A model generated the notes under the pieces. It was not told where the DNA came from. It did not search any database and saw only the letters and a program-made list of their open reading frames with translations. Both the position numbers and the translations under genes were made by a program. Of a stretch of 64,000 nt of DNA, positions 35,501-43,673 are shown in pieces. Origin of the DNA: Pseudomonadota bacterium (GTDB lineage Bacteria; Pseudomonadota; Alphaproteobacteria; Rhizobiales; Xanthobacteraceae); NCBI GenBank assembly GCA_023451825.1, contig JAEXYA010000028.1, positions 62,001 through 126,000 on the forward strand, written 5' to 3'. The first letter of the stretch is position 1. Each line of letters starts with the position of its first letter.

Positions 35501-36296
35501 GGTAAGCACTCAAATCCGTAATCGTCGGCGCATCGCCGTTCAGCGGATTGGCGGGATCGCGCCCATAGCGCAGCGTCTCGAACCGCATCGAACGGGCGTC
35601 GATCATCAAGAGGCGTCCGACCAGCCCCTCTCCAAAGCCCACGATCTCGCGGATCGCTTCCAGCGCCATCATCGAGCCGATCATGCCGGCCAGCGCGCCC
35701 ATCACGCCGGCTTCCTGGCAACTCGGCACGGTGCCAGCAGGCGGGGCTTCGGGAAACAGGCAGCGATAGGTCGGATTGAGCACGCCCTTGTCGTTGCGCT
35801 CATGCGGACGCAGCGTCGTCAGCGACGCATCGAACGTACCGAGGGCCGCGGAGATCAAAGCCTTGCCGGCGAGATAGCACGCGTCCGACGCCAGATAGCG
35901 CGTGGTGAAATTGTCGGAGCCATCGAGCACAAGGTCATAGGCACCGATCAGCGCCATCGCATTGGCTGCCGTCAGCCGCTCGCCATGCTTGACGAAATTC
36001 ACATGCGGGTTGAGGGCATAAATCTTCGCCGCGGCACTATCCACTTTCAGCGCGCCGATATCCGGCGTTGCATGAATGATCTGGCGCTGCAGATTCGACA
36101 ACGACACCTCGTCGTCATCCACCACGCCCAGCGTGCCCACGCCGGCGGCAGCGAGATACATCAGCGCCGGCGCGCCGAGCCCGCCGGCGCCGATCACCAG
36201 AACTTTTGCTGCGCGCAGCTTCGCCTGGCCGGGGCCACCGACCTCGCGCAACACGATGTGGCGCGCATAGCGCTCGAGTTCATCGCCGCTCAGCAT
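35496..36296 (-). CDS. moeB: MoeB/ThiF/HesA-type adenylyltransferase
   Basis: Protein of 266 residues in the E1-like family that adenylates the C-terminus of MoaD or ThiS. The Rossmann ATP-binding motif VLVIGAGGLGAPALMYLAAAG lies near residue 33, and the R-x-x-x-x-Q segment (SNLQRQII) and the GSDNFTTRY region are conserved. A Cys in VPSCQEAGVMG matches the E. coli MoeB C187 position. Only one of the four zinc cysteines is obvious (YRC), and the C-terminal CxxC is absent, so it is a zinc-less variant as in some alphaproteobacteria. The stop codon lies inside a repeat element. Confidence 0.9.
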   Translation of the reverse strand: MLSGDELERYARHIVLREVGGPGQAKLRAAKVLVIGAGGLGAPALMYLAAAGVGTLGVVDDDEVSLSNLQRQIIHATPDIGALKVDSAAAKIYALNPHVNFVKHGERLTAANAMALIGAYDLVLDGSDNFTTRYLASDACYLAGKALISAALGTFDASLTTLRPHERNDKGVLNPTYRCLFPEAPPAGTVPSCQEAGVMGALAGMIGSMMALEAIREIVGFGEGLVGRLLMIDARSMRFETLRYGRDPANPLNGDAPTITDLSAYL

Positions 36297-36320
36297 CGTT
36301 TCTTCCGCTCCAAACTCATC

Positions 36321-36443
36321 CCCTCATGGTGAGGAGCGCGCATTCAGGCGGAGCTCTTGCTCCGCCGCCGCGCGCGTCTCGAACCATGAGCGCCACACGC
36401 ATGGTTCGAGACGCTCGCCTGTGGCGTGCTCCTCACCATGAGG
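36321..36443. repeat. Palindromic element, CCCTCATGGTGAGGAG family (copy 4)
   Basis: CCCTCATGGTGAGGAGCGCG at left and GCTCCTCACCATGAGG at right with GTCTCGAACCATGAG and ATGGTTCGAGACGC inside. This copy is a head-to-head form, both halves derived from the same arm. It lies between divergent moeB and the pseudo-protease gene. Confidence 0.87.
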
Positions 36444-36533
36444 ACGGCGTTGAACCCGCAGATCGCTGTCTCCGACCCACGAGATGTGCTTAATTGCCGC
36501 AAAATCAATCGCAGGCTTCATACGGGACATGTC

Positions 36534-37886
36534 ATGAGATCGATACTGTCGGCAACCGCGATGATGATGCTGGCCTCCGCCGCCCATGCGCAGACCCCAG
36601 CGCCCAGCACCCCCGTGAAGCCGAAACCGGTCGCCACCGTGCCCATCCGCCCCGCCTTGCAGACGCCCGCGGACACCGCCAAGGGCATGACCGCTGCCGA
36701 GCGCCTGTCGATCCAGTCCGATCTCGCCTGGACCGGGAACTATAACGGCGCCATCAATGGCGAAGTTTCCGACCGCATGGTCAACGGCATCAAGGCCTTC
36801 CAGAAGAACAATGGCGGCAAGGAAACCGGCGTGCTGAATCCGCAGGAACGCGGATTGCTCGCCGCGGCCGCGAGGAAGCCGCGTGACAATGTTGGCTGGA
36901 AGATCGTCACCGATATGGTCACCGGCGCAAAACTCGGCATTCCCGGCAAACTGGTGCCGCAGCAGGTCTCCGATTCCAGCGGCAGCAAGTGGCAATCCAC
37001 ATCAGGCACGATCCAGGTGCTGCTGACACGCCGCAAGGAGGAAGGCCTGACCTCGCCGAAACTCGCCGAAGCCGAGCGCAAGCAGCCCGGCCGCAAGCTC
37101 GACTACAGCGCGGTGAAGCCGGATTTCTTCGTGCTGTCCGGGCTACAGAATCAGAAGAAGTTTTACGTGCGCGGCCAGCTCAAGGGCGACGAGGTCCGCA
37201 TCCTCACCATCCTCTATGATCAAGCCACCGAAGGCACCATGGAGCCGGTGGTGATCGCCATGTCCTCGGCCTTCGATGCATTCCCGGCGAGCGCGCAGGC
37301 CGCCGCTCCGCCCCCGCGCAAAAAGGTCGAGTATGCGTCCGGCATCGTGGTGAGCGCCGATGGAGCCATCGTGACCGATCGACAGGCCGTGGATGGCTGC
37401 CTGTCCATCACCGTGGCCGGTCATGGCAATGCCGACAAGATCGCCGAAGACAAGACGCGCGAACTTGCGCTGCTGCGCATCTATGGCGCGCGCGATCTTA
37501 CGCCGTTGCCGCTCGGCTCGGGTGCTGCGAAGCCGGAGCTCACCCTCACCGGCATCGCCGACCCGCAAAACCAGGGCGGCGGCAGCGCCGTCAGCAGTAT
37601 CAGGGCCGGTGCTGCCCCCGGCGCGGCCAATGAAACGACACTGTCCCCCGCCCCCGGCATCGGCTTTGCCGGCGCGGCGGCGATCGATGGCGATGGCGCC
37701 TTTGCCGGGCTCGCGCAATTGAAGCCCGTCGTCGTCGCCGGCCCAGCGCCCGCCGCAACGCAGGCCGTGCTGGCGCCGGCGGATGTTGTCCGCAATTTCG
37801 TGAAAGCCAATGGCATCGCGACGGAGGCAGGCAAGGCCGGCGATGCCAAGGCATCAATAGTGCGGCTGATCTGCGTGCGGAAATAG
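36534..37886 (+). CDS. Secreted protein: peptidoglycan-binding-like domain plus degenerate HtrA-like protease domain
   Basis: Protein of 450 residues with signal peptide (MRSILSATAMMMLASAAHAQ) and a Pro/Lys spacer. Residues about 52-115 resemble a peptidoglycan-binding domain (NYNGAINGEVSDRMVNGIKAF). Residues about 265-395 follow the HtrA/trypsin-like pattern (SGIVVSADGAIVT...ELALLRI...GFAGAAAIDGDGAFAG), but the His, Asp and Ser positions are Gln284, Glu310 and Ala379. A middle region (residues 115-250) is unassigned. It is probably a periplasmic, non-catalytic scaffold or regulator. ATG 36534 is chosen for the signal peptide. Confidence 0.8.
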   Translation: MRSILSATAMMMLASAAHAQTPAPSTPVKPKPVATVPIRPALQTPADTAKGMTAAERLSIQSDLAWTGNYNGAINGEVSDRMVNGIKAFQKNNGGKETGVLNPQERGLLAAAARKPRDNVGWKIVTDMVTGAKLGIPGKLVPQQVSDSSGSKWQSTSGTIQVLLTRRKEEGLTSPKLAEAERKQPGRKLDYSAVKPDFFVLSGLQNQKKFYVRGQLKGDEVRILTILYDQATEGTMEPVVIAMSSAFDAFPASAQAAAPPPRKKVEYASGIVVSADGAIVTDRQAVDGCLSITVAGHGNADKIAEDKTRELALLRIYGARDLTPLPLGSGAAKPELTLTGIADPQNQGGGSAVSSIRAGAAPGAANETTLSPAPGIGFAGAAAIDGDGAFAGLAQLKPVVVAGPAPAATQAVLAPADVVRNFVKANGIATEAGKAGDAKASIVRLICVRK

Positions 37887-37909
37887 CGCTGGAAACTGAC
37901 GCTCCGCAG

Positions 37910-37931
37910 GCATATGCTTATGGCATATGCC
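37910..37931. promoter_or_regulatory. vapBC operator palindromes
   Basis: GCATATGC occurs at 37910-37917 and again at 37923-37930, each a perfect palindrome, 13 bp apart. They lie directly before vapB, the usual autoregulatory site for VapBC complexes. Confidence 0.68.
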
Positions 37932-37947
37932 ACTGGAGGACATGGCC

Positions 37948-38187
37948 ATGTCAGGCGGTCGTCACGTCAGGCTATTCCGCAATGGCCGCAACCAGGCCGT
38001 TCGCATTCCGGTTGAATTCGAGCTTCCCGGCGAAGAAGCGATCATGCGTCAAGATGGTGACAGGCTGGTGATCGAGCCCGTGCGCAAGCGCGGCCTGATC
38101 GCGGTGCTCGACTCGCTGGAAACTCTCGATGAGACTTTTCCGGATCTCGATGAAGGCTTGCTTCCCCTGCCGGACGTCAAGCTGTGA
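37948..38187 (+). CDS. vapB: VapB-type antitoxin (AbrB-like)
   Basis: Protein of 79 residues. The ATG at 37948 has GGAGGA seven bases upstream; ATG 37927 and 37942 are less favourable. HVRLFRNGRNQAVRIPVEF is the AbrB/SpoVT DNA-binding motif of VapB antitoxins, followed by a C-terminal toxin-wrapping tail rich in acidic residues (LDETFPDLDEG). It neutralises VapC and represses the operon. Overlaps vapC by four bases, which favours coupled translation. Confidence 0.9.
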   Translation: MSGGRHVRLFRNGRNQAVRIPVEFELPGEEAIMRQDGDRLVIEPVRKRGLIAVLDSLETLDETFPDLDEGLLPLPDVKL

Positions 38188-38591
38188 GCCCAACACGCTA
38201 CATGCTCGACACCAATATCGTGTCCGAACTGGCGCGCAGTCCATTCGGCAAATGCGCTCAAAAGCTGAGAAAGATCGGCGTCGAAACGCTTTGCATCAGC
38301 ATCGTGACGTCTGCGGAGCTACGCTTCGGCTTAATGAAACGCGGGTCTCCCAAGCTCTATCAGCAGGTGGATGCAATCCTGAATGAACTCGACGTCATCG
38401 CGTTGGGCAAGCCAGCCGACGAAGAATATGCACGCCTTCGTGTCGATCTCGAATTGAAGGGCATACCGATCGGCCCGAACGATCTCTTGATCGCGGCCCA
38501 TGCACTTTCGATCGATGCAACGCTTGTGACGGCGAATATCCGTGAGTTTAAGCGAGTGGATGGATTGAAGGTCGAGAACTGGATGGCTTGA
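38184..38591 (+). CDS. vapC: VapC-type PIN-domain toxin
   Basis: Protein of 135 residues, GTG start overlapping the vapB stop. The PIN-domain acidic residues are present: Asp9 in MLDTNI, Glu in SAELRFG, Asp in GPNDLLIAAHA, and an Arg-rich TANIREFKRV. VapC toxins are Mg2+-dependent ribonucleases that commonly cleave initiator tRNA or the sarcin-ricin loop. The complete active site suggests a functional toxin. Chromosomal type II module, possibly stress-responsive; no neighbouring transposase. Confidence 0.92.
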   Translation: MSPTRYMLDTNIVSELARSPFGKCAQKLRKIGVETLCISIVTSAELRFGLMKRGSPKLYQQVDAILNELDVIALGKPADEEYARLRVDLELKGIPIGPNDLLIAAHALSIDATLVTANIREFKRVDGLKVENWMA

Positions 38592-38597
38592 ACTAGC

Positions 38598-39272
38598 TCA
38601 CGCCTCTTCCATCCGATCCATCCGCTGCTCCAGCGTCACCGCACGCGCGGCACGTGGCATCTGCATCGGCCGAATGACGCGGCGCTCCAGCACGTCGCGG
38701 CCCTGCTCCTCGACGAATTTCACGGCAAAGCCGCCATCGAGATGACGCACCACGCGGCCAACGCAGGCACCGACAGCGAGCGGCGTGCCGAGCTCCGGCT
38801 GCACATCAGCGGAAACCGCGACGCCGGAGGATGACATGTCGATCACGAAGCAACTCTTCATCGATCCATCGGCAAAGGTCAGCATCGAATGCGGGCTCAC
38901 CGGCACGATGCGGGCTTGCTTGCGCCCGTCTTTGATGGATGGATCCTTCTGCCGCTTCTCCAGCCAGGTGAGTTGATCGGACATCTTCTGCCGTTGCGGG
39001 CGCGTCAGCATCAATTCGAGCAGGAAGCTGCCCGACACGGTGTCGCTGATCTCGCCCTCCAATTTGCCGAAATCGCCGAAGTAAGTGTCGATCCGGTCGC
39101 CGAGGCGGCCGACCACAGGCGCATCCACGATCATACGGAATGGTGACACCCGGCTCGTTCGGCACGCAAAACTGCGCGGCTTTCCCTCAGGATCGAGCCA
39201 GTTCGACAATGTATATTGGCCGCCGACCACGACATTGACGGCGCGTTGCCTGAGGAATTTTTCGACGGACAC
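38598..39272 (-). CDS. PilZ-domain protein
   Basis: Protein of 224 residues; GTG 39272 is chosen because AGGAGG lies six bases upstream, in preference to a longer frame to 39371. The N-terminal half (QRAVNVVVGGQYTLSNWLDPEG) is a PilZ-like barrel and a second PilZ region is visible near residues 130-215 (MKSCFVIDMSSSGVAVSAD; DGGFAVKFVEEQGRDVL). It may bind cyclic di-GMP, but the RxxxR entry of the binding motif is not clear. Role in motility, exopolysaccharide or biofilm control is inferred from the family. Confidence 0.82.
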   Translation of the reverse strand: MSVEKFLRQRAVNVVVGGQYTLSNWLDPEGKPRSFACRTSRVSPFRMIVDAPVVGRLGDRIDTYFGDFGKLEGEISDTVSGSFLLELMLTRPQRQKMSDQLTWLEKRQKDPSIKDGRKQARIVPVSPHSMLTFADGSMKSCFVIDMSSSGVAVSADVQPELGTPLAVGACVGRVVRHLDGGFAVKFVEEQGRDVLERRVIRPMQMPRAARAVTLEQRMDRMEEA

Positions 39273-39412
39273 GTGTGGCCTCCTGCGGTACTCCGCAACC
39301 ACCACAAAAACGGCCGCCAGGCGAGCATTCGCGCGCGCCTTGGTTATCGCGGTATTTACCCACCCGCTCAAGTTGAGACAATATTACCGGTGTTTCGACC
39401 GATTGATGAATA

Positions 39413-40210
39413 TCAGACGGGCATCCGCCCTTTGATGGCGTTGGCAAAGGCATCGTAGCTGATCGCTCCGCCGGGCTGTTCGGTGAGATGCATCCGTACC
39501 CGCTGCTGAAATTCGGCCAGCACGTCAGGCGTCATCGCCGCCACCGCCGGCTTCACCGTGGAGCCGGACGTTGACGCGGCCCAGAAATCCTCGAAATTCT
39601 CGAAGTGGCGGGTGACGTCGATCCGGCGCGTTTCGATATCGACGAGCCCGGCGCACTGCCATAGCGCAACAAGATTTTCGGTCCGGGACGCATCCGGATG
39701 GGGCGGCGGCTGCGGGACAAAACCCATGGCCCGCAATTCGCGCATCACGGGCTGCAGCGGAAAACCACCGCCATCCATGTCCCAGGCATAGGCCGAGACG
39801 AGGCCGCCGGATTTCACCACCCGCGCCATCTCGGCAACGCCGCGCAGCGGCTCCGGCACGAAGAAGATCACCAGCGCCATCACGGCGGCATCGAAGACAT
39901 CATCGCCAAACGGCAACGCCATCGCGTCGCCCTGACGGTAGGTCGCGATCTTCGTACCCGCGCGCTTGCGTGCATAATCGAGCTGGCCATCGGATGGATC
40001 GACGCCATCGACAGAGCGCGGCGCACAGCGCTGCACGACCAACTCGGTGAACGCGCCGTTGCCGCAGCCGACATCGACCCAGGCAAGATCCTGCTTCGGC
40101 GCGAGCCAGTCGAGAAACACCTCGCCGGCAAGGCGGCTCCACATCCCCATCATGCGCTCATAGGCAGCGCCGTCATTGAAACGGACGGACGGATTGGAAG
40201 TGTCGGTCAT
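39413..40210 (-). CDS. SAM-dependent methyltransferase
   Basis: Class I methyltransferase of 265 residues. Motif I is VDVGCGNGAFTELV (near residue 45), followed by VDGVDPSD (motif II), GDAMALPFGDDVFD (motif III) and MARVVKSGGLV (motif post I). The fold is UbiE/COQ5-like, but the substrate cannot be assigned. It stands alone between the PilZ gene and the repeat before mutM. Chemical class sure, target unknown. Confidence 0.87.
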   Translation of the reverse strand: MTDTSNPSVRFNDGAAYERMMGMWSRLAGEVFLDWLAPKQDLAWVDVGCGNGAFTELVVQRCAPRSVDGVDPSDGQLDYARKRAGTKIATYRQGDAMALPFGDDVFDAAVMALVIFFVPEPLRGVAEMARVVKSGGLVSAYAWDMDGGGFPLQPVMRELRAMGFVPQPPPHPDASRTENLVALWQCAGLVDIETRRIDVTRHFENFEDFWAASTSGSTVKPAVAAMTPDVLAEFQQRVRMHLTEQPGGAISYDAFANAIKGRMPV

Positions 40211-40230
40211 GGCAAGAGCTCCTTACACAC

Positions 40231-40314
40231 CGTCATTGCGAGCGAAGCGAAGCAATCCAGTTCTTCCTTCGTGTGGCGCTGGATTTCTTCGTCGCTACGC
40301 TCCTCGCAATGACG
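40231..40314. repeat. Palindromic element, CGTCATTGCGAG family (copy 3)
   Basis: CGTCATTGCGAGCGAAGCGAAGC...at left and GCTCCTCGCAATGACG at right with GCAATCCAG / CTGGATTTC inside. It ends 2 bp before the TAG of mutM (read on the minus strand), so its edge has set the 3' end of that gene. Confidence 0.85.
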
Positions 40315-40315
40315 A

Positions 40316-41197
40316 CTATTTCTGACACTTCGGGCACCAGAAGGTCGATCGCCCGTTCTGCACGAAGCGCTTCACGATGCCCGAGCAGCCATCGGTCTTG
40401 CAGGGCTCGCCTTCGCGGTCATAGACCTGGAATGAATGCTGGAAATAGCCGAGCTCACCCGACGTCTGGCGATGGTCGCGCAGCGATGAGCCGCCGGCCT
40501 TGATGGCGAGATTCAACACATCATGGATCGCATCGACGAGATGCACCGCGCGCTCGGTCGGCTCGCCCTTCTTGGTCGCGAGCGTCGCAGCAAGGCGACG
40601 CGGCGACAGGTGCGAGCGAAACAAGGCTTCGCAGACATAGATGTTGCCGAGGCCCGCAACCACGGTCTGGTCGAGCAGTGCCGCTTTCAGGCTGGTCTTC
40701 TTGTTACGGCAGGCTTCCGCCAGCATCGCGGCGTCGAATTCATTGCCGAGCGGCTCCGGGCCGATATCCTTGATGAACGGCTCCTGCTCCGCCTCGCTGC
40801 GGGCAAAGATCTTCATGAAACCGAAGCGGCGGGGATCGTTGTAGATCACCGACGGGCCGGACGACATGTGGAAGACCACGTGATCATGCGCCCGCTCGTC
40901 GCTGCGCGGATGGTGGAAGGCGCCAGGCATCACATTCGCTTCATCGGAAACGACGCGGAACGAGCCGGACATCCCGAGATGCATCAAAAGAACGTCACCG
41001 GAATCGAGATCCGCGAGCAGATATTTTGCCCGGCGCCCAAGGCTGGTGACCACTCGCCCCTGCAACCGCTCGGCAAAATCCGGCTGGAACGGAAACCGCA
41101 AATCGCCGCGGCGGAGCTCCAGGCGCTCGATCCGGGCGCCTTCCATGGCCGGCTGCAGGCCGCGCCGGACGGTCTCGACTTCGGGAAGCTCGGGCAT
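40316..41197 (-). CDS. mutM: Formamidopyrimidine-DNA glycosylase
   Basis: Bifunctional glycosylase/AP-lyase of 293 residues that removes 8-oxoguanine and Fapy lesions. The start at 41197 is fixed because the enzyme's N-terminal Pro2 is the catalytic nucleophile (MPELPEVETVRRGL); a longer frame to 41209 would bury it. Lys in LGRRAKYLL, the GLGNIYVCEALF helix-two-turn-helix and the C-terminal zinc finger (CKTDGC...CPKC) are all present. The enzyme acts on genomic DNA in the cytosol. It is divergent from ubiE. Confidence 0.97.
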   Translation of the reverse strand: MPELPEVETVRRGLQPAMEGARIERLELRRGDLRFPFQPDFAERLQGRVVTSLGRRAKYLLADLDSGDVLLMHLGMSGSFRVVSDEANVMPGAFHHPRSDERAHDHVVFHMSSGPSVIYNDPRRFGFMKIFARSEAEQEPFIKDIGPEPLGNEFDAAMLAEACRNKKTSLKAALLDQTVVAGLGNIYVCEALFRSHLSPRRLAATLATKKGEPTERAVHLVDAIHDVLNLAIKAGGSSLRDHRQTSGELGYFQHSFQVYDREGEPCKTDGCSGIVKRFVQNGRSTFWCPKCQK

Positions 41198-41284
41198 GAG
41201 ATACGTCATTCACCTTGAGGGGCTGACGTGATAGCCCCTTTGCCGCCGGCAGGCTATGGTCCGCCGCAATCGAGGTTTTTTGAG

Positions 41285-42055
41285 ATGAGCAGCATGGATC
41301 AGCCGGGCGAAACCACGCATTTCGGCTATCGGGACGTGCCGGTGGGCGACAAGCAGACGCTGGTGAACGAGGTGTTCCACAGCGTGGCGCAGCGCTACGA
41401 CCTGATGAACGACCTGATGTCCGGCGGCATGCATCGCGTCTGGAAGGACGTGATGATCAACACGCTGAACCCGCCCCGCTCGGACGCGCCCTTCGCGCTG
41501 CTCGACGTCGCCGGCGGCACCGGCGACATCTCCTTCCGCGCCGCCAAGGCGAGCGGGCTCGGCTTCGCCGCCACCGTCTGCGACATCAATACCGGCATGC
41601 TGGAAGTCGGCCGCGAACGCGCCATCAAGCAGCATCTCGAACATCAGGTCTCGTTCGTCGAAGGCAATGCGGAAGAACTGCCCTTCAACGACAAGAGCTT
41701 TGACGCCTATACGATCGCCTTCGGCATCCGCAACGTGCCGCGCATCGACAAGGCATTGAAGGAAGCCTATCGCGTGCTGAAGCCCGGCAGCCGTTTCCTC
41801 GCGCTCGAATTCTCGACGGTGGACGTGCCCGGCCTCGACAAGATCTATGACCTGTTCTCGTTCAAGCTGATCCCGCCGATGGGCAAGGCGGTGACGGGCG
41901 ATTCGGAGTCCTATCAGTATCTCGTCGAATCCATCCGCAAGTTTCCGAAGCCCAATGATTTCGCAAACATGATCCGTGACGCGGGCTTCGCGCGGGTGAA
42001 ATACGAAGTCCTCTCCGGCGGCATCGTCGCGCTGCATTCGGGCTGGCGTTTGTGA
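41285..42055 (+). CDS. ubiE: Ubiquinone/menaquinone biosynthesis C-methyltransferase UbiE
   Basis: Enzyme of 256 residues that C-methylates 2-polyprenyl-6-methoxy-1,4-benzoquinol. Motif I is LLDVAGGTGDIS (near residue 78), and FVEGNAEELPF and IAFGIRNV are UbiE signatures. The start is ATG 41285; a second ATG at 41294 is possible. The gene overlaps ubiB by four bases, so the two ubiquinone-synthesis steps are coupled. Confidence 0.96.
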   Translation: MSSMDQPGETTHFGYRDVPVGDKQTLVNEVFHSVAQRYDLMNDLMSGGMHRVWKDVMINTLNPPRSDAPFALLDVAGGTGDISFRAAKASGLGFAATVCDINTGMLEVGRERAIKQHLEHQVSFVEGNAEELPFNDKSFDAYTIAFGIRNVPRIDKALKEAYRVLKPGSRFLALEFSTVDVPGLDKIYDLFSFKLIPPMGKAVTGDSESYQYLVESIRKFPKPNDFANMIRDAGFARVKYEVLSGGIVALHSGWRL

Positions 42056-43620
42056 TCTCTGCTCTCTCGCATATCACGCGCCTCGCCCGCGCCGGCATCG
42101 TGTTCGCGCGCGAAGGCGTGTTCGGCGCCGTCGATCCCGCACTGATTCCGCCGCCGGCTTTGCTGGCCGTGAAGATCGCGCGGCTGATCGAGCGCAAGAA
42201 TGCGCAGACCGGGCCGAAGCTTTCTCGCGCGCTGACGCGATTGGGGCCCGCTTATCTGAAGCTCGGGCAGTTTCTGGCGACACGCCCCGATGTGGTCGGC
42301 GTCGCCATGGCGCGCGACCTGGAGAATCTGCAGGACCGCCTGCCGCCATTCTCCATGACAGAAGCTGAGACCGTCGTCGCTGCTTCGCTGGAGCGACCAA
42401 TGGCACAGCTCTATGCGAGCTTCTCGCCGCCGGTGGCTGCGGCATCGATTGCGCAGGTGCATCGCGCGGAGATCGTGAAAGACGGCGTGCGCAAGACCGT
42501 GGCTGTCAAAGTGCTGCGGCCAAATGTCTCCGCGCAATTCCGCCGCGACCTCGGTGACTTCTTCTTCGTCGCGCGCAATGCCGAAGAGCATTCCGCGGAA
42601 GCACGCCGCCTGCGCCTGATCGAGATCATCACCGTGATGTCGCGCTCCGTCGCGATGGAAATGGATCTGCGGCTGGAAGCCGCTGCCCTTTCGGAAATGG
42701 CGGAGAATACGAAGGACGATCCGGATTTCCGCGTCCCCGAAGTGGATTGGGACCGCACCTCGCACAATGTGCTGACGATGGAATGGATCGACGGCATCGC
42801 GCTGAACGATCACGCGCGGCTTGCCGCCGCCGATATCGACCTGCCCGATCTCGGCCGCAAGGTGATCCAGAGCTTCCTGCGCCACGCGCTACGCGACGGC
42901 TTCTTCCATGCCGACATGCATCCGGGAAATCTCTTCCTCGGCAGTGACGGCCGTTTGGTCGCCGTCGATTTCGGCATCATGGGCCGGCTCGGCTTGAAGG
43001 AACGCCGCTTCCTCGCGGAGATTTTGCTCGGCTTCATCACCCGCAATTATCGCCGCGTTGCCGAGGTGCATTTCGAGGCCGGCTATGTGCCGGGCCATCA
43101 CTCGGTGGAAAATTTCGCGCAGGCCATCCGCGCCATCGGCGAGCCGATTCATAATCGCACGGCCGAAGAAATCTCCATGGCAAAGCTTTTGACTTTGCTT
43201 TTGGAAGTCACGGGTTTGTTCGACATGCAGACCCGCCCGGAATTGATTTTGCTGCAGAAAACCATGGTCGTGGTCGAAGGTGTCGCGCGCACTTTCGATC
43301 CGAAACTGGATATCTGGAAGGTCGCGGACCCCGTCGTGCGCGAGTGGATCGAGCGCAATCTCGGCCCGCTCGGAAAAATCCAGGGCGCCCTCGCCGGCGC
43401 CGGTGAACTCGGCAAAGCGGCATCCGGCCTGCCTATGCTGGCCACGCGGGCGATGACCGTGCTGGAGCAACTCGAGACCATGACGCGCAACGGCGTTCGG
43501 CTCGACGAGGAAACCATTGCCGCCATTGGCAGAATCCGCGCCAAGCAGACCAAATGGCGGACCATCGGCATCTGGGTGATTGCCCTCACCTTCATCGGGA
43601 TCCTGCTCACCGTCCGCTGA
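42052..43620 (+). CDS. ubiB: Ubiquinone biosynthesis kinase-like protein UbiB
   Basis: Atypical kinase (ABC1/ADCK family) of 522 residues with GTG start overlapping the ubiE stop. The KxGQ motif (LKLGQF), Ala-rich loop (AAASIAQVHRA), VAVKVLRP Lys, HADMHPGNLF and DFGIMGR motifs are in order. A transmembrane helix ends the protein (IGIWVIALTFIGILLTV). It is needed for ubiquinone synthesis, probably as an ATPase that extracts lipid intermediates from the membrane. Confidence 0.96.
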   Translation: MISALSHITRLARAGIVFAREGVFGAVDPALIPPPALLAVKIARLIERKNAQTGPKLSRALTRLGPAYLKLGQFLATRPDVVGVAMARDLENLQDRLPPFSMTEAETVVAASLERPMAQLYASFSPPVAAASIAQVHRAEIVKDGVRKTVAVKVLRPNVSAQFRRDLGDFFFVARNAEEHSAEARRLRLIEIITVMSRSVAMEMDLRLEAAALSEMAENTKDDPDFRVPEVDWDRTSHNVLTMEWIDGIALNDHARLAAADIDLPDLGRKVIQSFLRHALRDGFFHADMHPGNLFLGSDGRLVAVDFGIMGRLGLKERRFLAEILLGFITRNYRRVAEVHFEAGYVPGHHSVENFAQAIRAIGEPIHNRTAEEISMAKLLTLLLEVTGLFDMQTRPELILLQKTMVVVEGVARTFDPKLDIWKVADPVVREWIERNLGPLGKIQGALAGAGELGKAASGLPMLATRAMTVLEQLETMTRNGVRLDEETIAAIGRIRAKQTKWRTIGIWVIALTFIGILLTVR

Positions 43621-43664
43621 TTGCAACGCTGGCATTTCGTGCTAGCATTGCTATCGAACAATGC
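43621..43664 (+). promoter_or_regulatory. Candidate promoter and FitA-like operator upstream of coaBC
   Basis: In the 53-bp gap between ubiB and coaBC, TTGCAA (43621-43626) and TAGCAT (43643-43648) form a possible promoter. TGCTAGCA (43640-43647, a palindrome) is followed at once by TGCTATCG (43649-43656), and GCATTG (43645-43650)/CAATGC (43659-43664) form an outer inverted repeat. TGCTATC-type half-sites are typical of FitA antitoxin operators, and coaBC begins with a FitA-like DNA-binding domain. Confidence 0.6.
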
Positions 43665-43673
43665 GAGGCGGTT

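Noticed and set aside
37886..38591. Mobile island around vapBC
   Set aside because: No integrase, tRNA or direct repeats flank it; codon use looks like the neighbours.
43554..43673. Upstream extension of coaBC into ubiB
   Set aside because: It would overlap the end of ubiB in another frame, has no ribosome-binding site, and the RHH domain begins at 43674 after GCGAGGCG.
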